NCBI RefSeq assembly: GCF_047920995.1
Contig: NZ_JBLRWZ010000011.1
Span: forward strand, 4,167 to 68,166
DNA length: 64,000 nt
Source: Aliidiomarina sp047920995
GTDB lineage: Bacteria; Pseudomonadota; Gammaproteobacteria; Enterobacterales; Alteromonadaceae
Reading direction: 5' to 3'
The translations under genes and the position numbers were made by a program. Positions 1 to 9,057 of the stretch are shown here, in pieces. Below the pieces are notes generated by a model. It worked only from the letters and a program-made list of their open reading frames with translations, had not been told where the DNA came from and did not search any database. The number at the start of each line of letters is the position of its first letter. The stretch's first letter is position 1.

Positions 1-37
1 GAAACTGAGTAGTTAACGAGTAAGGTTAGGTGGAGCA

Positions 38-556
38 ATGGAAAAATTGCAGCAGGTAAGCATCGGTATCGGTAGTAATATTAATCGCGAGCAGAATATT
101 CGAAAAGCGGTTCAATATCTCACTAAATTTTACCAGCAAATTAAAGTTTCACCGGTGTATGAATCGGAAGCACTTGGTTTTAAGGGCCCGCCATTTTTTA
201 ATTTAGTAGTGAGCTTTTTAACTCATGATTCGCTGTTAACTGTGCAAGAACATTGCAAAGAAATTGAACAGCAATTTGGAAAACCAAGCGAAACAGAAAA
301 ATACTGTTCCAGAACCTTAGATTTGGACGTGTTGTTATATGCAAACCTTGTGCAGCCGGCGAAACCTAATGGTGAACCAGAACTGCCACGCGCTGAAGTA
401 TTAACCAGTGCATTTGTATTAAAGCCTCTGGCTGATTTACATCCGTTACATGTGCATCCAGTACAAAAGGAAACGCTGCAAAACTTGTGGCAACAATTTT
501 TACATAGCGAAGCTGGGCAACGGCAAGCGCTTAACACGGTTGCGTTTCGCTGGTAA
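38..556 (+). CDS. folK: HPPK-family protein (2-amino-4-hydroxy-6-hydroxymethyldihydropteridine pyrophosphokinase), divergent type
   Basis: Family role: transfers pyrophosphate from ATP to 6-hydroxymethyl-dihydropterin in cytoplasmic folate synthesis. The 172-residue protein has the N-terminal IGIGSNIN strand, the substrate-pocket PPFFNLVV and the metal-binding RTLDLDVLL (two Asp). AGGTGGAG just before the ATG supports the start. Compared by eye with E. coli HPPK, positions matching His115 and Arg121 (the PHxxxxxR segment) read Arg and Ser, and Arg82/Arg84 read Lys/Ser, so ATP contacts look altered. A TAG at 10-12 probably ends an upstream gene; folB is likely by synteny with the folB-folK-cca cluster of Vibrio-type genomes, which often carry a second, classical folK beside pcnB. 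Catalytic activity is not certain. Confidence 0.85.
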   Translation: MEKLQQVSIGIGSNINREQNIRKAVQYLTKFYQQIKVSPVYESEALGFKGPPFFNLVVSFLTHDSLLTVQEHCKEIEQQFGKPSETEKYCSRTLDLDVLLYANLVQPAKPNGEPELPRAEVLTSAFVLKPLADLHPLHVHPVQKETLQNLWQQFLHSEAGQRQALNTVAFRW

Positions 557-647
557 CCCCGTTCTTGCAAGAGCTCGCGGTAAACTTACCTCCTCTAAAT
601 TACTGTTCGCCAATGTGAGCTAAGCATGAATAGCTAAGCCTGAATGA

Positions 648-1775
648 TTAAACATGAAAAAGCGAGGCGATATGATGCAGCCGTTTTTTATCGAGTTGCT
701 CAGTGATCTCACGATGCTGATAACCGGCAGCTAAAATATCGTGTACGGATATTTGCTCTAACTCCTGTAAAGCAACTTGCAATATCTGTACATCGAGTGC
801 CTCGGCACGAGCGGTGTTTGCGAGTATTACGTTGGTACAACGTATCACGCGCTCTAATTGTTCTGGCCTTCTAAAGGCATCATTACGGTGATAAATGGCT
901 AAAATATCAGCTGCGCTTAACTCTTGTTTACTCAGCTGCATTACTAGCTTTTCTGTTTCATGTGCGGCTTTAGCGTATAGCTTAGGTACTTTCAGGGCTT
1001 CAGCTACATTGGGTTGCGGGGTAAACTCCTGGCGTAAATCAAAAGCCACTAACACAAAACGCTCCCACAGCAATGTTTCCGGCGTTGAATCTTGCGCTAA
1101 CGCATGTTTTTTGAGCATTGGTAGCTGCAGCTCTTGATTCTTGGTTGTAGCAGAGAGAATGATATCTAGCGCGCCTACTTCATGCAGTACCTGAAAGTAA
1201 ACCTCCGGGTTCTTCGTAGCTAGCGCTTTGCGGGTTTCTAACCAAACGCGCTCGGCAGTGAGATGGCTAATTTCGCCGTTAGCAACTACATGCTGCATAA
1301 GGCGAAGCGTTTCTTCGGCAATATGAAAATCAAACTCTTTAAAGCGCGCTGCAAAGCGTGCTACCCGCAATACCCGCAGGGGATCTTCAGAAAATGCAGG
1401 GGAAACGTGGCGTAAAACGCGATGAGTGAGATCGCGAATGCCATTATAAGGGTCATAAAATTCGCCATGCTCATCTTTGGCGATAGCATTGATAGTGAGG
1501 TCTCGGCGCAGTAAATCATCTTCTAAGGTTACATCAGGCGCAGCATAACAACTGAAACCGGTATATCCGGAACCTGATTTACGTTCTGTTCGAGCTAACG
1601 CGTACTCCTCATGTGTTCGCGGATGCAAAAATACGGGGAAATCGTTGCCCACAGGCATAAAGCCTTTTTCTAATAGAGCTTCTGGATGAGCGCCTACTAC
1701 AACATAGTCGCGCTCATGCACAGGCAACCCAAGTAATTCGTCGCGCACCGCGCCACCCACCAGATAAACTTGCAT
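648..1775 (-). CDS. cca: CCA tRNA nucleotidyltransferase, apparently without a working HD domain
   Basis: Adds or repairs the 3'-CCA of tRNAs without a template. The N-terminal class II nucleotidyltransferase head is intact: LVGGAVRDELLG, the ERDYVVVG metal site, and RRDLTINAIA. The tRNA-binding region follows (EDPLRVLRVARFAARF). From the ATG at 1775 it is 375 residues, against 412 in E. coli; a GTG at 1790 would add five residues, but family members begin at the MQVYLVGG position. Where E. coli Cca has its HD phosphohydrolase motif (HDLGKG), this protein reads LVAFDL, so the extra 2',3'-cyclic phosphodiesterase/phosphatase activity is probably missing. It is divergent from the GspAB fusion gene. 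Confidence 0.93.
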   Translation of the reverse strand: MQVYLVGGAVRDELLGLPVHERDYVVVGAHPEALLEKGFMPVGNDFPVFLHPRTHEEYALARTERKSGSGYTGFSCYAAPDVTLEDDLLRRDLTINAIAKDEHGEFYDPYNGIRDLTHRVLRHVSPAFSEDPLRVLRVARFAARFKEFDFHIAEETLRLMQHVVANGEISHLTAERVWLETRKALATKNPEVYFQVLHEVGALDIILSATTKNQELQLPMLKKHALAQDSTPETLLWERFVLVAFDLRQEFTPQPNVAEALKVPKLYAKAAHETEKLVMQLSKQELSAADILAIYHRNDAFRRPEQLERVIRCTNVILANTARAEALDVQILQVALQELEQISVHDILAAGYQHREITEQLDKKRLHHIASLFHV

Positions 1776-1828
1776 AGAATTTATGTTCACTCTTAATAAG
1801 TTGCATAGCAGTGATGATTGCCAATGTT

Positions 1829-1857
1829 AGTACACATTGCAAGGACTGTTGTGTACT
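1829..1857. promoter_or_regulatory. Inverted repeat in the cca/gspAB divergent spacer
   Basis: AGTACACA (1829-1836) and TGTGTACT (1850-1857) form a perfect 8-bp inverted repeat with a 13-base spacer. It lies 28 bases upstream of the GspAB start. The arrangement looks like a dimeric operator, but the regulator is unknown. Confidence 0.35.
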
Positions 1858-1885
1858 GCTACTTTGCTTTTACTAAGAGTTCAAC

Positions 1886-4033
1886 ATGAAGAGTGGCAAA
1901 AAAACGATGTACCATGATTTTTTTGGCTTTCAACAAGTGCCATTTTCAATTGCGCCCGATCCCGATTTTTTGTTTCTTGGGCCACGGCATAAAGAAGGTT
2001 TAGAACATTTACGCAATGGTTTAACCGGCAGTGGCGGTTTCCTGTTACTTACCGGTGAGGTGGGTACGGGGAAAACAACCTTGTGCAGAGCTGTGCTAGA
2101 GCAAATTGGCGATAGCCTAGATATCGCCTTTGTAATCAACCCAATGCTAAGTGAGCGAGAGCTGTTGGCTACGATTTGCGACCAGTTTAAAATTCCGGGT
2201 AGACATGAAAAAGCATCTTTAAAGCGCTTAACCGATCACCTTAGCCGGTTTTTACAAGAAGCCAGCTCGCAAGGCCGGCAGCCTGTTGTATTGATTGATG
2301 AAGCACAGCATTTGTTACCATCGGTATTAGAGCAGCTGCGGTTATTAACGAATATTGAAACCAATTCGCGCAAGTTACTGAGCGTGGTACTGATTGGGCA
2401 ACCGGAATTACAAGAATTATTGCAACGCCGAGAGCTGCGGCAAGTAGCGCAGCGAATTGTTGCCCGCTATCATTTATTGCCGCTAACATGGCCGGAAATG
2501 CAGGAGTATATTGAGCACCGCTTAAAATGTGTGGGTGGCACGGCCGATACTTTCCCAACAGCAACCATGAAAGCCATTTGGAACTTCTCCTCTGGAACGC
2601 CGCGGTTGATTAACCTAGTGTGCGATAGGGCACTGCAACTTGCAGCAAGAGATGAAGTGCGGGTAGTAACAACTAAGCACGTGCAGGCTGCTATTGAATC
2701 GTTAAGCTTTACTACAACAGGCAAGCGCTCGCGTTCTGAAACGTTGTTGGCACGCCTTAAAATGCCTGCTTCAGCCACTTCAGCTATAGTTGCGCTTGGT
2801 ATGCTGCTCATTTCAGTGAGTGCGGTAGCGGGTGTGTATTGGTTGTATGCGCATCAGCAAGAAGCCTCTGGCGAGCAGCGCAGCGCTGCACAAGATGAGC
2901 CTTTACAGATAAGTAATGGCATGGGGCTGCATACAGCGATGAGTGCGTTAGCAGGAGAGTGGGATGTTGCCAGTTTTGCGGCGGGCCCCGAACCGTGTGC
3001 GCAACTGGAAGATGTGGATTTGGCTTGTTTACGGGGTTCATTTACTACAAATGAACTTCGCCAGTTTAACGTACCTGCACTTATTCAAGGTGCGCAGGAA
3101 GGGCAACAATATTATCTGCTTGTAGGGTATCAAGCGCAGCAATCTGGCGGTTGGCAAGTATGGGATGGCAATCAGATAGCGTTATTAAGTGATGCCCAGT
3201 TTGCCCGCTTGTATGCCGGTAACGCGTTAATATTATGGCAAGTACCTTTTACTGCTAATTTAGCGGAGCTTATTCGCGAAGGGTTAGCGGAGCGCGTTCC
3301 TTACTCGTTACAACAGCGTGATATTGAGCGTCAGTTGCAATGGCTGCGGCAGAATCAAGCTGGCCGTATTCCGAGCACTCATGATGAGGGCGATTTAGCA
3401 GCAGTAGAGTTGGCTATTCTAAGTACTGCATATTTTCAACGAGGCCCTCGCCTAACCGATGATGGGGTAAGAGAATTTGCTGTTAATAGCGCTGATGAGC
3501 CGATAGTTCGATATCCTGGAGCTGCCAATCGCTTGGCAGAGCTAATGATTCCGCAGCTATCGTTAACCATTCCGCCAGCTGTTTTGCTTGCAAGTGATAC
3601 AGAGCCAGCAGAGAGCGTTACAGTTTCTGAAGGTACGCGGCTTACTAATCCGCATCAGCGCGTGGAAACCAGTGAATTGGATGCAGTATCACCGCATATC
3701 CGTGCTTTATTTGATGATGCAGTGGCCGATGTGGGGCTTGCGGATGTTCCTGAACAAGCGCCAGAGCCAGCAAGAGTTACCACTACCCAACCCCTACGCG
3801 ATGTACGGGATCTTTCCAGTGCAGAAAAGGCGCGCCTACCTCGTTTCACTTATAACTCGCATATGTACAGCAGCCGCACGCAAGAACGCTGGATACGTAT
3901 TAATGATCGGATGTTATGGGAGGGCGATTTAGTAAACGGCTTGCGCGTAGTTACCATTGAGCCGGCACATACTATTTTCGGGTTTGGCGACATGCTCTTT
4001 AGAGTAGAAGCATTAGAAGATTTTACTGATTAG
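1886..4033 (+). CDS. Fused GspA-GspB type II secretion assembly protein (AAA ATPase, TM segment, GspB domain)
   Basis: The 715-residue protein begins with an ExeA/GspA-type AAA ATPase: Walker A GEVGTGKT at about 57-64 and Walker B VVLIDEA at about 134-140. One hydrophobic segment (about 299-321) would cross the inner membrane. A periplasmic region of weak similarity follows (about 340-640). The last 65 residues (LPRFTYNSHMYS, WIRINDRMLWEGD, VNGLRVVTIEP) match the GspB/PulB C-terminal domain. In Aeromonas and Vibrio, ExeA and ExeB are separate proteins whose complex helps insert the secretin through peptidoglycan; here both parts sit in one chain. AAGAG six bases before the ATG supports the start; a second ATG lies seven codons in. 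No other type II secretion gene is nearby. Confidence 0.82.
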   Translation: MKSGKKTMYHDFFGFQQVPFSIAPDPDFLFLGPRHKEGLEHLRNGLTGSGGFLLLTGEVGTGKTTLCRAVLEQIGDSLDIAFVINPMLSERELLATICDQFKIPGRHEKASLKRLTDHLSRFLQEASSQGRQPVVLIDEAQHLLPSVLEQLRLLTNIETNSRKLLSVVLIGQPELQELLQRRELRQVAQRIVARYHLLPLTWPEMQEYIEHRLKCVGGTADTFPTATMKAIWNFSSGTPRLINLVCDRALQLAARDEVRVVTTKHVQAAIESLSFTTTGKRSRSETLLARLKMPASATSAIVALGMLLISVSAVAGVYWLYAHQQEASGEQRSAAQDEPLQISNGMGLHTAMSALAGEWDVASFAAGPEPCAQLEDVDLACLRGSFTTNELRQFNVPALIQGAQEGQQYYLLVGYQAQQSGGWQVWDGNQIALLSDAQFARLYAGNALILWQVPFTANLAELIREGLAERVPYSLQQRDIERQLQWLRQNQAGRIPSTHDEGDLAAVELAILSTAYFQRGPRLTDDGVREFAVNSADEPIVRYPGAANRLAELMIPQLSLTIPPAVLLASDTEPAESVTVSEGTRLTNPHQRVETSELDAVSPHIRALFDDAVADVGLADVPEQAPEPARVTTTQPLRDVRDLSSAEKARLPRFTYNSHMYSSRTQERWIRINDRMLWEGDLVNGLRVVTIEPAHTIFGFGDMLFRVEALEDFTD

Positions 4034-4092
4034 AAATACTTGCGAACTGGTTGTACCTTTGCGATGATACGCAAAGTTAAACAGGCGTTTGA

Positions 4093-4126
4093 AAAACCTG
4101 CGGTGGGTTTCCTTTTTGCAGGTTTT
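4093..4126 (+). terminator. Weak hairpin after gspAB
   Basis: AAAACCTGC (4093-4101) and GCAGGTTTT (4118-4126) are exact complements with a 16-base loop that holds a T-run; no long T-tract follows. It may end gspAB transcription or simply be a leader structure of the acyl-CoA dehydrogenase gene. Confidence 0.35.
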
Positions 4127-4200
4127 GCAGGCGTTGCGCCATAGCGAGCGCAGCGCTGCTGTACACACACTGCGCCGCTACAATCAACGGGAGTATGAGT

Positions 4201-5979
4201 ATGAGTGATTATCGCGTGGCTTTGCAGGACATGAATTTTGTGCTGCACGATGTGCTAAATGTTGGTGCTGATTGGGCGACTATGCCGCAAATGAGTGAAG
4301 TAATTGATCCCGATACAGCACGCGCCATTCTTGATGAGGCTGCTAAGTTAACCGCGAACCTCATTGCCCCAAATGCCCGCGCAGCCGATGAAGAAGGAAT
4401 TCACTTCGATAATGGAGTGGTAACTACTCCTAAAGGCTACAAAGAACAATTTAAAGCATTAGCAGAAGGTGGTTGGGTTGGCGTAACCGCAAACCCAGAT
4501 TTTGGTGGTATGGGCATGCCGAAAACACTTTCAGCGCAATATGAAGAAATGATGTGTGCTGCTGACATTTCGTTTTCGCTCTACTCAGGCCTTACTGCTG
4601 GCGCCATCATGTCGATGGATTTGCATGCTAGTGAGGAACTAAAGAATATCTACTTGCCACGCATGGTTGCCGGGGAATGGACAGGCACAATGTGTTTAAC
4701 CGAGCCGCATGCTGGTACCGATCTTGGCATTATTAGAACCAAAGCAGTGCCAAACTCAGATGGCAGTTATGCAATTACCGGTACGAAGATCTTTATTACC
4801 GGTGGTGAGCATGATTTAACCGAGAATATTATTCACTTGGTGTTGGCAAAGTTACCTGATGCGCCTGCAGGTACAAAAGGTATCTCGCTGTTTGTGGTAC
4901 CGAAGTTTCTAGTGAATGAAGACGGTTCATTGGGGGCGCGCAATCCGGCAGTAGCGGGTTCTGTAGAGCACAAAATGGGTATTCACGCTTCTGCCACTTG
5001 TGTTATGAATTTTGATGCGGCGCAAGGCTGGTTAGTGGGTGAGCCTCATCGTGGCTTAGCGGCGATGTTTACCATGATGAACTATGAGCGTTTAGGTGTG
5101 GGAATTCAGGGCTTAGGTGCCGCTGCGCGTTCTTACTGTACAGCATTAGATTATGCACTTGATCGCCGCCAAGGCCGTGGTGCCAAAGCAACCCAAGATA
5201 CAGCAGCTGAAGCAGACCCGCTCATTGTGCATGGTGATGTGCGGCGCATGCTGCTTACCATGAAGGCTTTTGTTGAAGGTGGCAGAGCTTTTTCAAGTTA
5301 TGTAGGCCAACAGCTAGATCGGGCGAAGTATGCAGAAACTGCAGAGCAGCGGCAGGCTGCTGAAGCACAAGTGCAGCTGCTAACTCCGGTTGCCAAAGCA
5401 TTTATGACCGATACTGGTCTGGAAACTACGATAGCGGGCCAGCAGATTCTTGGTGGCCATGGTTTTGTGCGCGAGTGGGGCCAAGAGCAATGGGTTCGAG
5501 ATTGTCGCATTGCCCAAATCTATGAAGGCACAAATGGTATTCAAGCGCTCGATCTTTTAGGCCGAAAAGTGGTGGGTTCTGGCGGTGCTTTATTACAACC
5601 ATTCGCCGCTGAAATACAAACTTTCTTGCGCGCTGAACCTGGCGTATGGGTACAGGAGTTTAAGCAGCTTGGAGCAGCATTAACCGAACTAGAGCGGGTA
5701 TCAAAACACGTGCTTAGCAACTTCAAAAGCGATGAGAACCTCATCAATAGTGTGGCGGTTGATTACTTAAATCTTGTAGGTTACGTAGCTTATGGTTACT
5801 TGTGGCTGCGGATGGCAAAGGTAGCTGAAGAAAAAGCTGAACTTGGTGATTTTGCATCGAGCAAAGTGAAAACAGCGAAATTCTACTTCGCGAAAATTCT
5901 GCCAAGAACTCAAGGCATTGTTGCTTCTATTGAGGCAGGTTCAGATTCAATGTTCGCTTTTTCTGATGGTGAGTTTTAA
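4201..5979 (+). CDS. Acyl-CoA dehydrogenase of the long (DmdC/AcylCoA-DH_C) type
   Basis: FAD-dependent acyl-CoA dehydrogenase of about 592 residues, longer than the usual 380. It has the short N-terminal segment typical of this subgroup (SDYRVALQDMNFVLHDVL), the central FAD-binding stretch MCLTEPHAGTDLG, the C-terminal helical domain with IYEGTNGIQALDLLGRK, and an extra C-terminal domain rich in alanine and lysine. Relatives act on fatty acyl-CoAs or, as DmdC, on methylmercaptopropionyl-CoA; the substrate cannot be read from the sequence. GGGAG at 4189-4193 is seven bases from the ATG at 4201 but only one from the in-frame ATG at 4195, so 4201 is chosen. A strong terminator follows, so this is a single-gene unit. 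Confidence 0.88.
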   Translation: MSDYRVALQDMNFVLHDVLNVGADWATMPQMSEVIDPDTARAILDEAAKLTANLIAPNARAADEEGIHFDNGVVTTPKGYKEQFKALAEGGWVGVTANPDFGGMGMPKTLSAQYEEMMCAADISFSLYSGLTAGAIMSMDLHASEELKNIYLPRMVAGEWTGTMCLTEPHAGTDLGIIRTKAVPNSDGSYAITGTKIFITGGEHDLTENIIHLVLAKLPDAPAGTKGISLFVVPKFLVNEDGSLGARNPAVAGSVEHKMGIHASATCVMNFDAAQGWLVGEPHRGLAAMFTMMNYERLGVGIQGLGAAARSYCTALDYALDRRQGRGAKATQDTAAEADPLIVHGDVRRMLLTMKAFVEGGRAFSSYVGQQLDRAKYAETAEQRQAAEAQVQLLTPVAKAFMTDTGLETTIAGQQILGGHGFVREWGQEQWVRDCRIAQIYEGTNGIQALDLLGRKVVGSGGALLQPFAAEIQTFLRAEPGVWVQEFKQLGAALTELERVSKHVLSNFKSDENLINSVAVDYLNLVGYVAYGYLWLRMAKVAEEKAELGDFASSKVKTAKFYFAKILPRTQGIVASIEAGSDSMFAFSDGEF

Positions 5980-6016
5980 CAAAGTTTTCTATTTCTCTAA
6001 CTTTAGTTAAACTAGC

Positions 6017-6055
6017 AGCGCCTTGTTGAAGTTTTCAGCAAGGCGCTTTCTTTTT
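6017..6055 (+). terminator. Rho-independent terminator of the acyl-CoA dehydrogenase gene
   Basis: AGCGCCTTG (6017-6025) pairs with CAAGGCGCT (6039-6047). The stem is extended inwards by TGAA/TTCA with a three-base loop, and TTCTTTTT follows. Confidence 0.9.
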
Positions 6056-6101
6056 GTACATACAAAACAAAGCACTTTTGAACCTAAAGAGTAGTATAAC
6101 G

Positions 6102-7535
6102 ATGCATACCTCAGAACATGATGAATACGCTTTTACGCAAGATCGTCAACTTCCCGGTGCTGAACTAGGTTGGGTGAAAGGATTTGTGGTATTTTTTGCT
6201 TGGGTGATACTTTGGCGCGCATCGTTTTTACTTGAGTATGGGCCGTTTGCAAGTATTTGGTATCCGCCAGCAGGGCTTACTTTTGCTGCAATATTGCTAT
6301 ATGGGTGGCGGGGGATTATTCCGGTAGTTGCAGCCTCCTATGTAACCGCCTATTGGATTGATCACATGTACGGGTTGAATAGCGAGTTCATACCTTGGCT
6401 ATTTACGGCTACTTCATCCACCATGGCACATACCTTTTCTTACGCAATTGGCGCACTTTTCTTGCGGCAGTTTATTACCATGAATGTAATTCGGAGTTTG
6501 CCGAGCATTATTTTTGGCTTTTTGGTGCTCGGTGTAATCACTTCATTACTCGCGGCATTCTTTGGTGTGCAAGTGCAAATTAGTAGCGGCTCACTATCGA
6601 TTTTCAATCTATATGAAGATTGGTTAATGCGGTGGGTAGGCGATATGGTAGGTGTATTGGTGCTGGCGCCGCTCTTTATCGCCTTGTTGAGTTGGAAAAC
6701 GCCGGTTTACTCGGCTTGGATTCGGCATTTGCGCATTAGCACTCAGCCTACGCCCATGTACCAGTACTTGATAAAGCTTAGCGTGAATCTAGGGATGCTT
6801 TATCTCTTTATTTTGGTGGCATGGTGGTTTGAAAATACCGATGCGGCTTTCGCTGTGTTTTTCTTAGTTATCCCGCAAATGTGGATAGCCTATACCGAGA
6901 ATGCGTTTCGCGCAGTATTAAGCTTAGCAATCTTTAGTGTGTCGTTGGCCCTTGGTGTTGCTTGGTTTGGGCTAGCGGAAGTGGCAATGATTTATCAATT
7001 TGCAATTTGTGTAATCGCATCTACGGTTTATTTTGGTTTAGCCGTACCCATGTTGCTTGCACAATCTAATACGCTGCAATACCAAGCTAACACCGACCAT
7101 TTAACCGGCGTATCGAATAGGCGTTATTTTATTGAAACATTAGAAGAAGAGCTGGCGCGCAGCAAACAAGGGAAATATCCTGTGGCCCTCGCGTTATTTG
7201 ATATTCGTAAGTTTCGGGCGATTAATAACGCCTATGGCCATGAAATTGGCGATAAACTGCTAGTTAAAGTAGCAAATAATATTCAAATTGAATTGCGCCA
7301 ATCAGATTTATTGGGGCGATTTAGCGGTAATGCATTTATTTTATGTTTACCGAGTTTAAATGCTGATAGCGCCACTCGATTTGTTGAGCACCTCGGCAAT
7401 CAACTTCGTTATATTACGTTAGAAGAGTTTACCGAAGCGTTAAACGTTCGCTATGCCACGATTGAAGTTGCCGAGAGCGAATCAGTTGATGAAGCACTAG
7501 CGCGCTTGCAGCAGGAAATATCAGGGGCGCCGTAA
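6102..7535 (+). CDS. MASE1 membrane sensor with degenerate GGDEF domain
   Basis: About 477 residues. The first 300 or so form a MASE1-type multi-helix inner-membrane sensor; ASIWYPPAGLTFAAILLYGWR is a typical MASE1 segment. The C-terminal 150 residues are a GGDEF fold (TDHLTGVSNRRYF, then FDIRKFRAINNAYGHEIGD). The active loop reads FSGNAF where cyclases have GGDEF, and the metal-site FDID is FDIR, so diguanylate cyclase activity is unlikely. No EAL domain and no RxxD inhibitory site is seen before the loop. The ATG at 6102 is chosen because the longer reading from a TTG at 6054 begins inside the upstream terminator's T-tract. The gene ends two bases before the convergent rlmD. Confidence 0.85.
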   Translation: MHTSEHDEYAFTQDRQLPGAELGWVKGFVVFFAWVILWRASFLLEYGPFASIWYPPAGLTFAAILLYGWRGIIPVVAASYVTAYWIDHMYGLNSEFIPWLFTATSSTMAHTFSYAIGALFLRQFITMNVIRSLPSIIFGFLVLGVITSLLAAFFGVQVQISSGSLSIFNLYEDWLMRWVGDMVGVLVLAPLFIALLSWKTPVYSAWIRHLRISTQPTPMYQYLIKLSVNLGMLYLFILVAWWFENTDAAFAVFFLVIPQMWIAYTENAFRAVLSLAIFSVSLALGVAWFGLAEVAMIYQFAICVIASTVYFGLAVPMLLAQSNTLQYQANTDHLTGVSNRRYFIETLEEELARSKQGKYPVALALFDIRKFRAINNAYGHEIGDKLLVKVANNIQIELRQSDLLGRFSGNAFILCLPSLNADSATRFVEHLGNQLRYITLEEFTEALNVRYATIEVAESESVDEALARLQQEISGAP

Positions 7536-7537
7536 GG

Positions 7538-8929
7538 TTAACTCGTCGGCAGGGCGTACTTGAACAACATCATGGTTTCCGCATGTGCTGTTTGTGGGAA
7601 CATATCCAGCACAGCATAGCGTTCAATGAGATAGCCAAAGCGGGTAAGCAAAGCCGCATCGCGGGCTAATGTTGCTGGGTTACACGAGATGTACAGAATG
7701 TATTTTGGTGATAATTCGCCGATTGCGGTACAAACCAGCTCGGCACCTGCCCGCGGTGGATCGAGAACCACAACATCGAAAGGTTCGTTTGCCCAGGCAA
7801 AGGTTGTTAGCGGCTTAGTTAAATCTGCTTGATAAAAGCTAGCATTATGGATGCCATTATCGGTAGCGTTCAGTTTCGCTTGCGCAACCTGGCTAGCTAA
7901 TCCTTCTACACCAATGATTTCACTACACTGTTGAGCGAGAGGCAGGGTGAAGTTACCAAAGCCAGAGAACAGATCTAATACCCGTTCGCTCCCTTGTAAA
8001 TCCAGCCACTCGGAAGCTTGCATCACCATAGCTTGGTTTACCTGTGCATTTATCTGCAAGAAATCAGTAGGCAGAAAGCTAAAGTTGATGGCCCCAATTT
8101 GATAGCTTAGGTTTATAGAATCCATGAACATTGGCGCAACATCGCTGTGGTTGTTTTCTGCCCATAAGGTTACGTTATTTTGCTCGCCCCATCGCTGCCA
8201 CTTTTCTTTATCTTCGCTAGTTACTGCGTTGGTAAAACGGATTACGGCGTGGCTTCCTGCTGCATCAGCTAACAACTCGATATGGCCAATATTACCTTTG
8301 CCTCGCAATGTTGGAACCAGCGCGTGTAATGCAGGGAGTAAAGGCTGTAAGCCGGGTTCTAAAACCAAACAATGCTGAATAGGGGTAAGCTTATTACTAT
8401 TGCGCTTGCGAAAGCCGATCACTAATCCTTGCGATTTGGTGCTGGTAACACCCAAACGGGCTTTGCGGCGGTAACCATATTCTTGCGACAAAATTGCCGG
8501 TTCCGCACTGGCCGGCAGTACAACGTGCTCCCGTTTAAAATGCTCTGTAATCATAGTGTGTTTGAAGTTAACTTGCTCGCTGTACTGTAAATGCTGCAAG
8601 TTACAGCCGCCGCACTCTTGGTAATGTGGGCAGGGCGGTGCAACACGATGCGCACTCGGGCGCTGAATGGTGCTCACTTCGGCTTCGTTATAGCGATTCC
8701 TACTATGATTAATTTGGGCTGTTACTAGCTCACCTGGCAATGCGCCTGCCACAAACACAGTTTTACCTTGGGCATCGCGCGCTACACCACGGCCTTCATG
8801 GCTTAATCGTTCAATAGTGAGGGTGTTACCAGTACTTTTGGCAGTTGCGCTAGGGGTATGCACAGGCTTTTTCCCTACCTGTTTTTTTAGCCGTTTTTCT
8901 TTCTGGTAACGATCGAACAATGAAGCCAT
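7538..8929 (-). CDS. rlmD: 23S rRNA (uracil(1939)-C(5))-methyltransferase RlmD
   Basis: SAM-dependent methyltransferase that makes m5U1939 in 23S rRNA. A lysine-rich N-terminal tail is followed by a TRAM domain (LTIERLSHEGRGVAR) and the [4Fe-4S] cysteine cluster (CPHYQECGGC with a later Cys). The SAM fold carries LDLFSGFGNFTLPLA, and the catalytic part has DPPRAG and the nucleophile motif ISCNPATLARD. The 463 residues are slightly longer than E. coli RumA (433) because of the N-terminal tail. It faces the MASE1 gene end to end. Confidence 0.95.
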   Translation of the reverse strand: MASLFDRYQKEKRLKKQVGKKPVHTPSATAKSTGNTLTIERLSHEGRGVARDAQGKTVFVAGALPGELVTAQINHSRNRYNEAEVSTIQRPSAHRVAPPCPHYQECGGCNLQHLQYSEQVNFKHTMITEHFKREHVVLPASAEPAILSQEYGYRRKARLGVTSTKSQGLVIGFRKRNSNKLTPIQHCLVLEPGLQPLLPALHALVPTLRGKGNIGHIELLADAAGSHAVIRFTNAVTSEDKEKWQRWGEQNNVTLWAENNHSDVAPMFMDSINLSYQIGAINFSFLPTDFLQINAQVNQAMVMQASEWLDLQGSERVLDLFSGFGNFTLPLAQQCSEIIGVEGLASQVAQAKLNATDNGIHNASFYQADLTKPLTTFAWANEPFDVVVLDPPRAGAELVCTAIGELSPKYILYISCNPATLARDAALLTRFGYLIERYAVLDMFPQTAHAETMMLFKYALPTS

Positions 8930-9057
8930 AACGTTTATTTATCCGCTAGTAATGAGAAATCCAAGCTTAGTTTACCATTAATTTAACTTTCACTACTGGA
9001 AACCTGTGCTACCTTTGAAGAGTAATAACTTCACACGGATCTGTATGGAGAAGAAAA

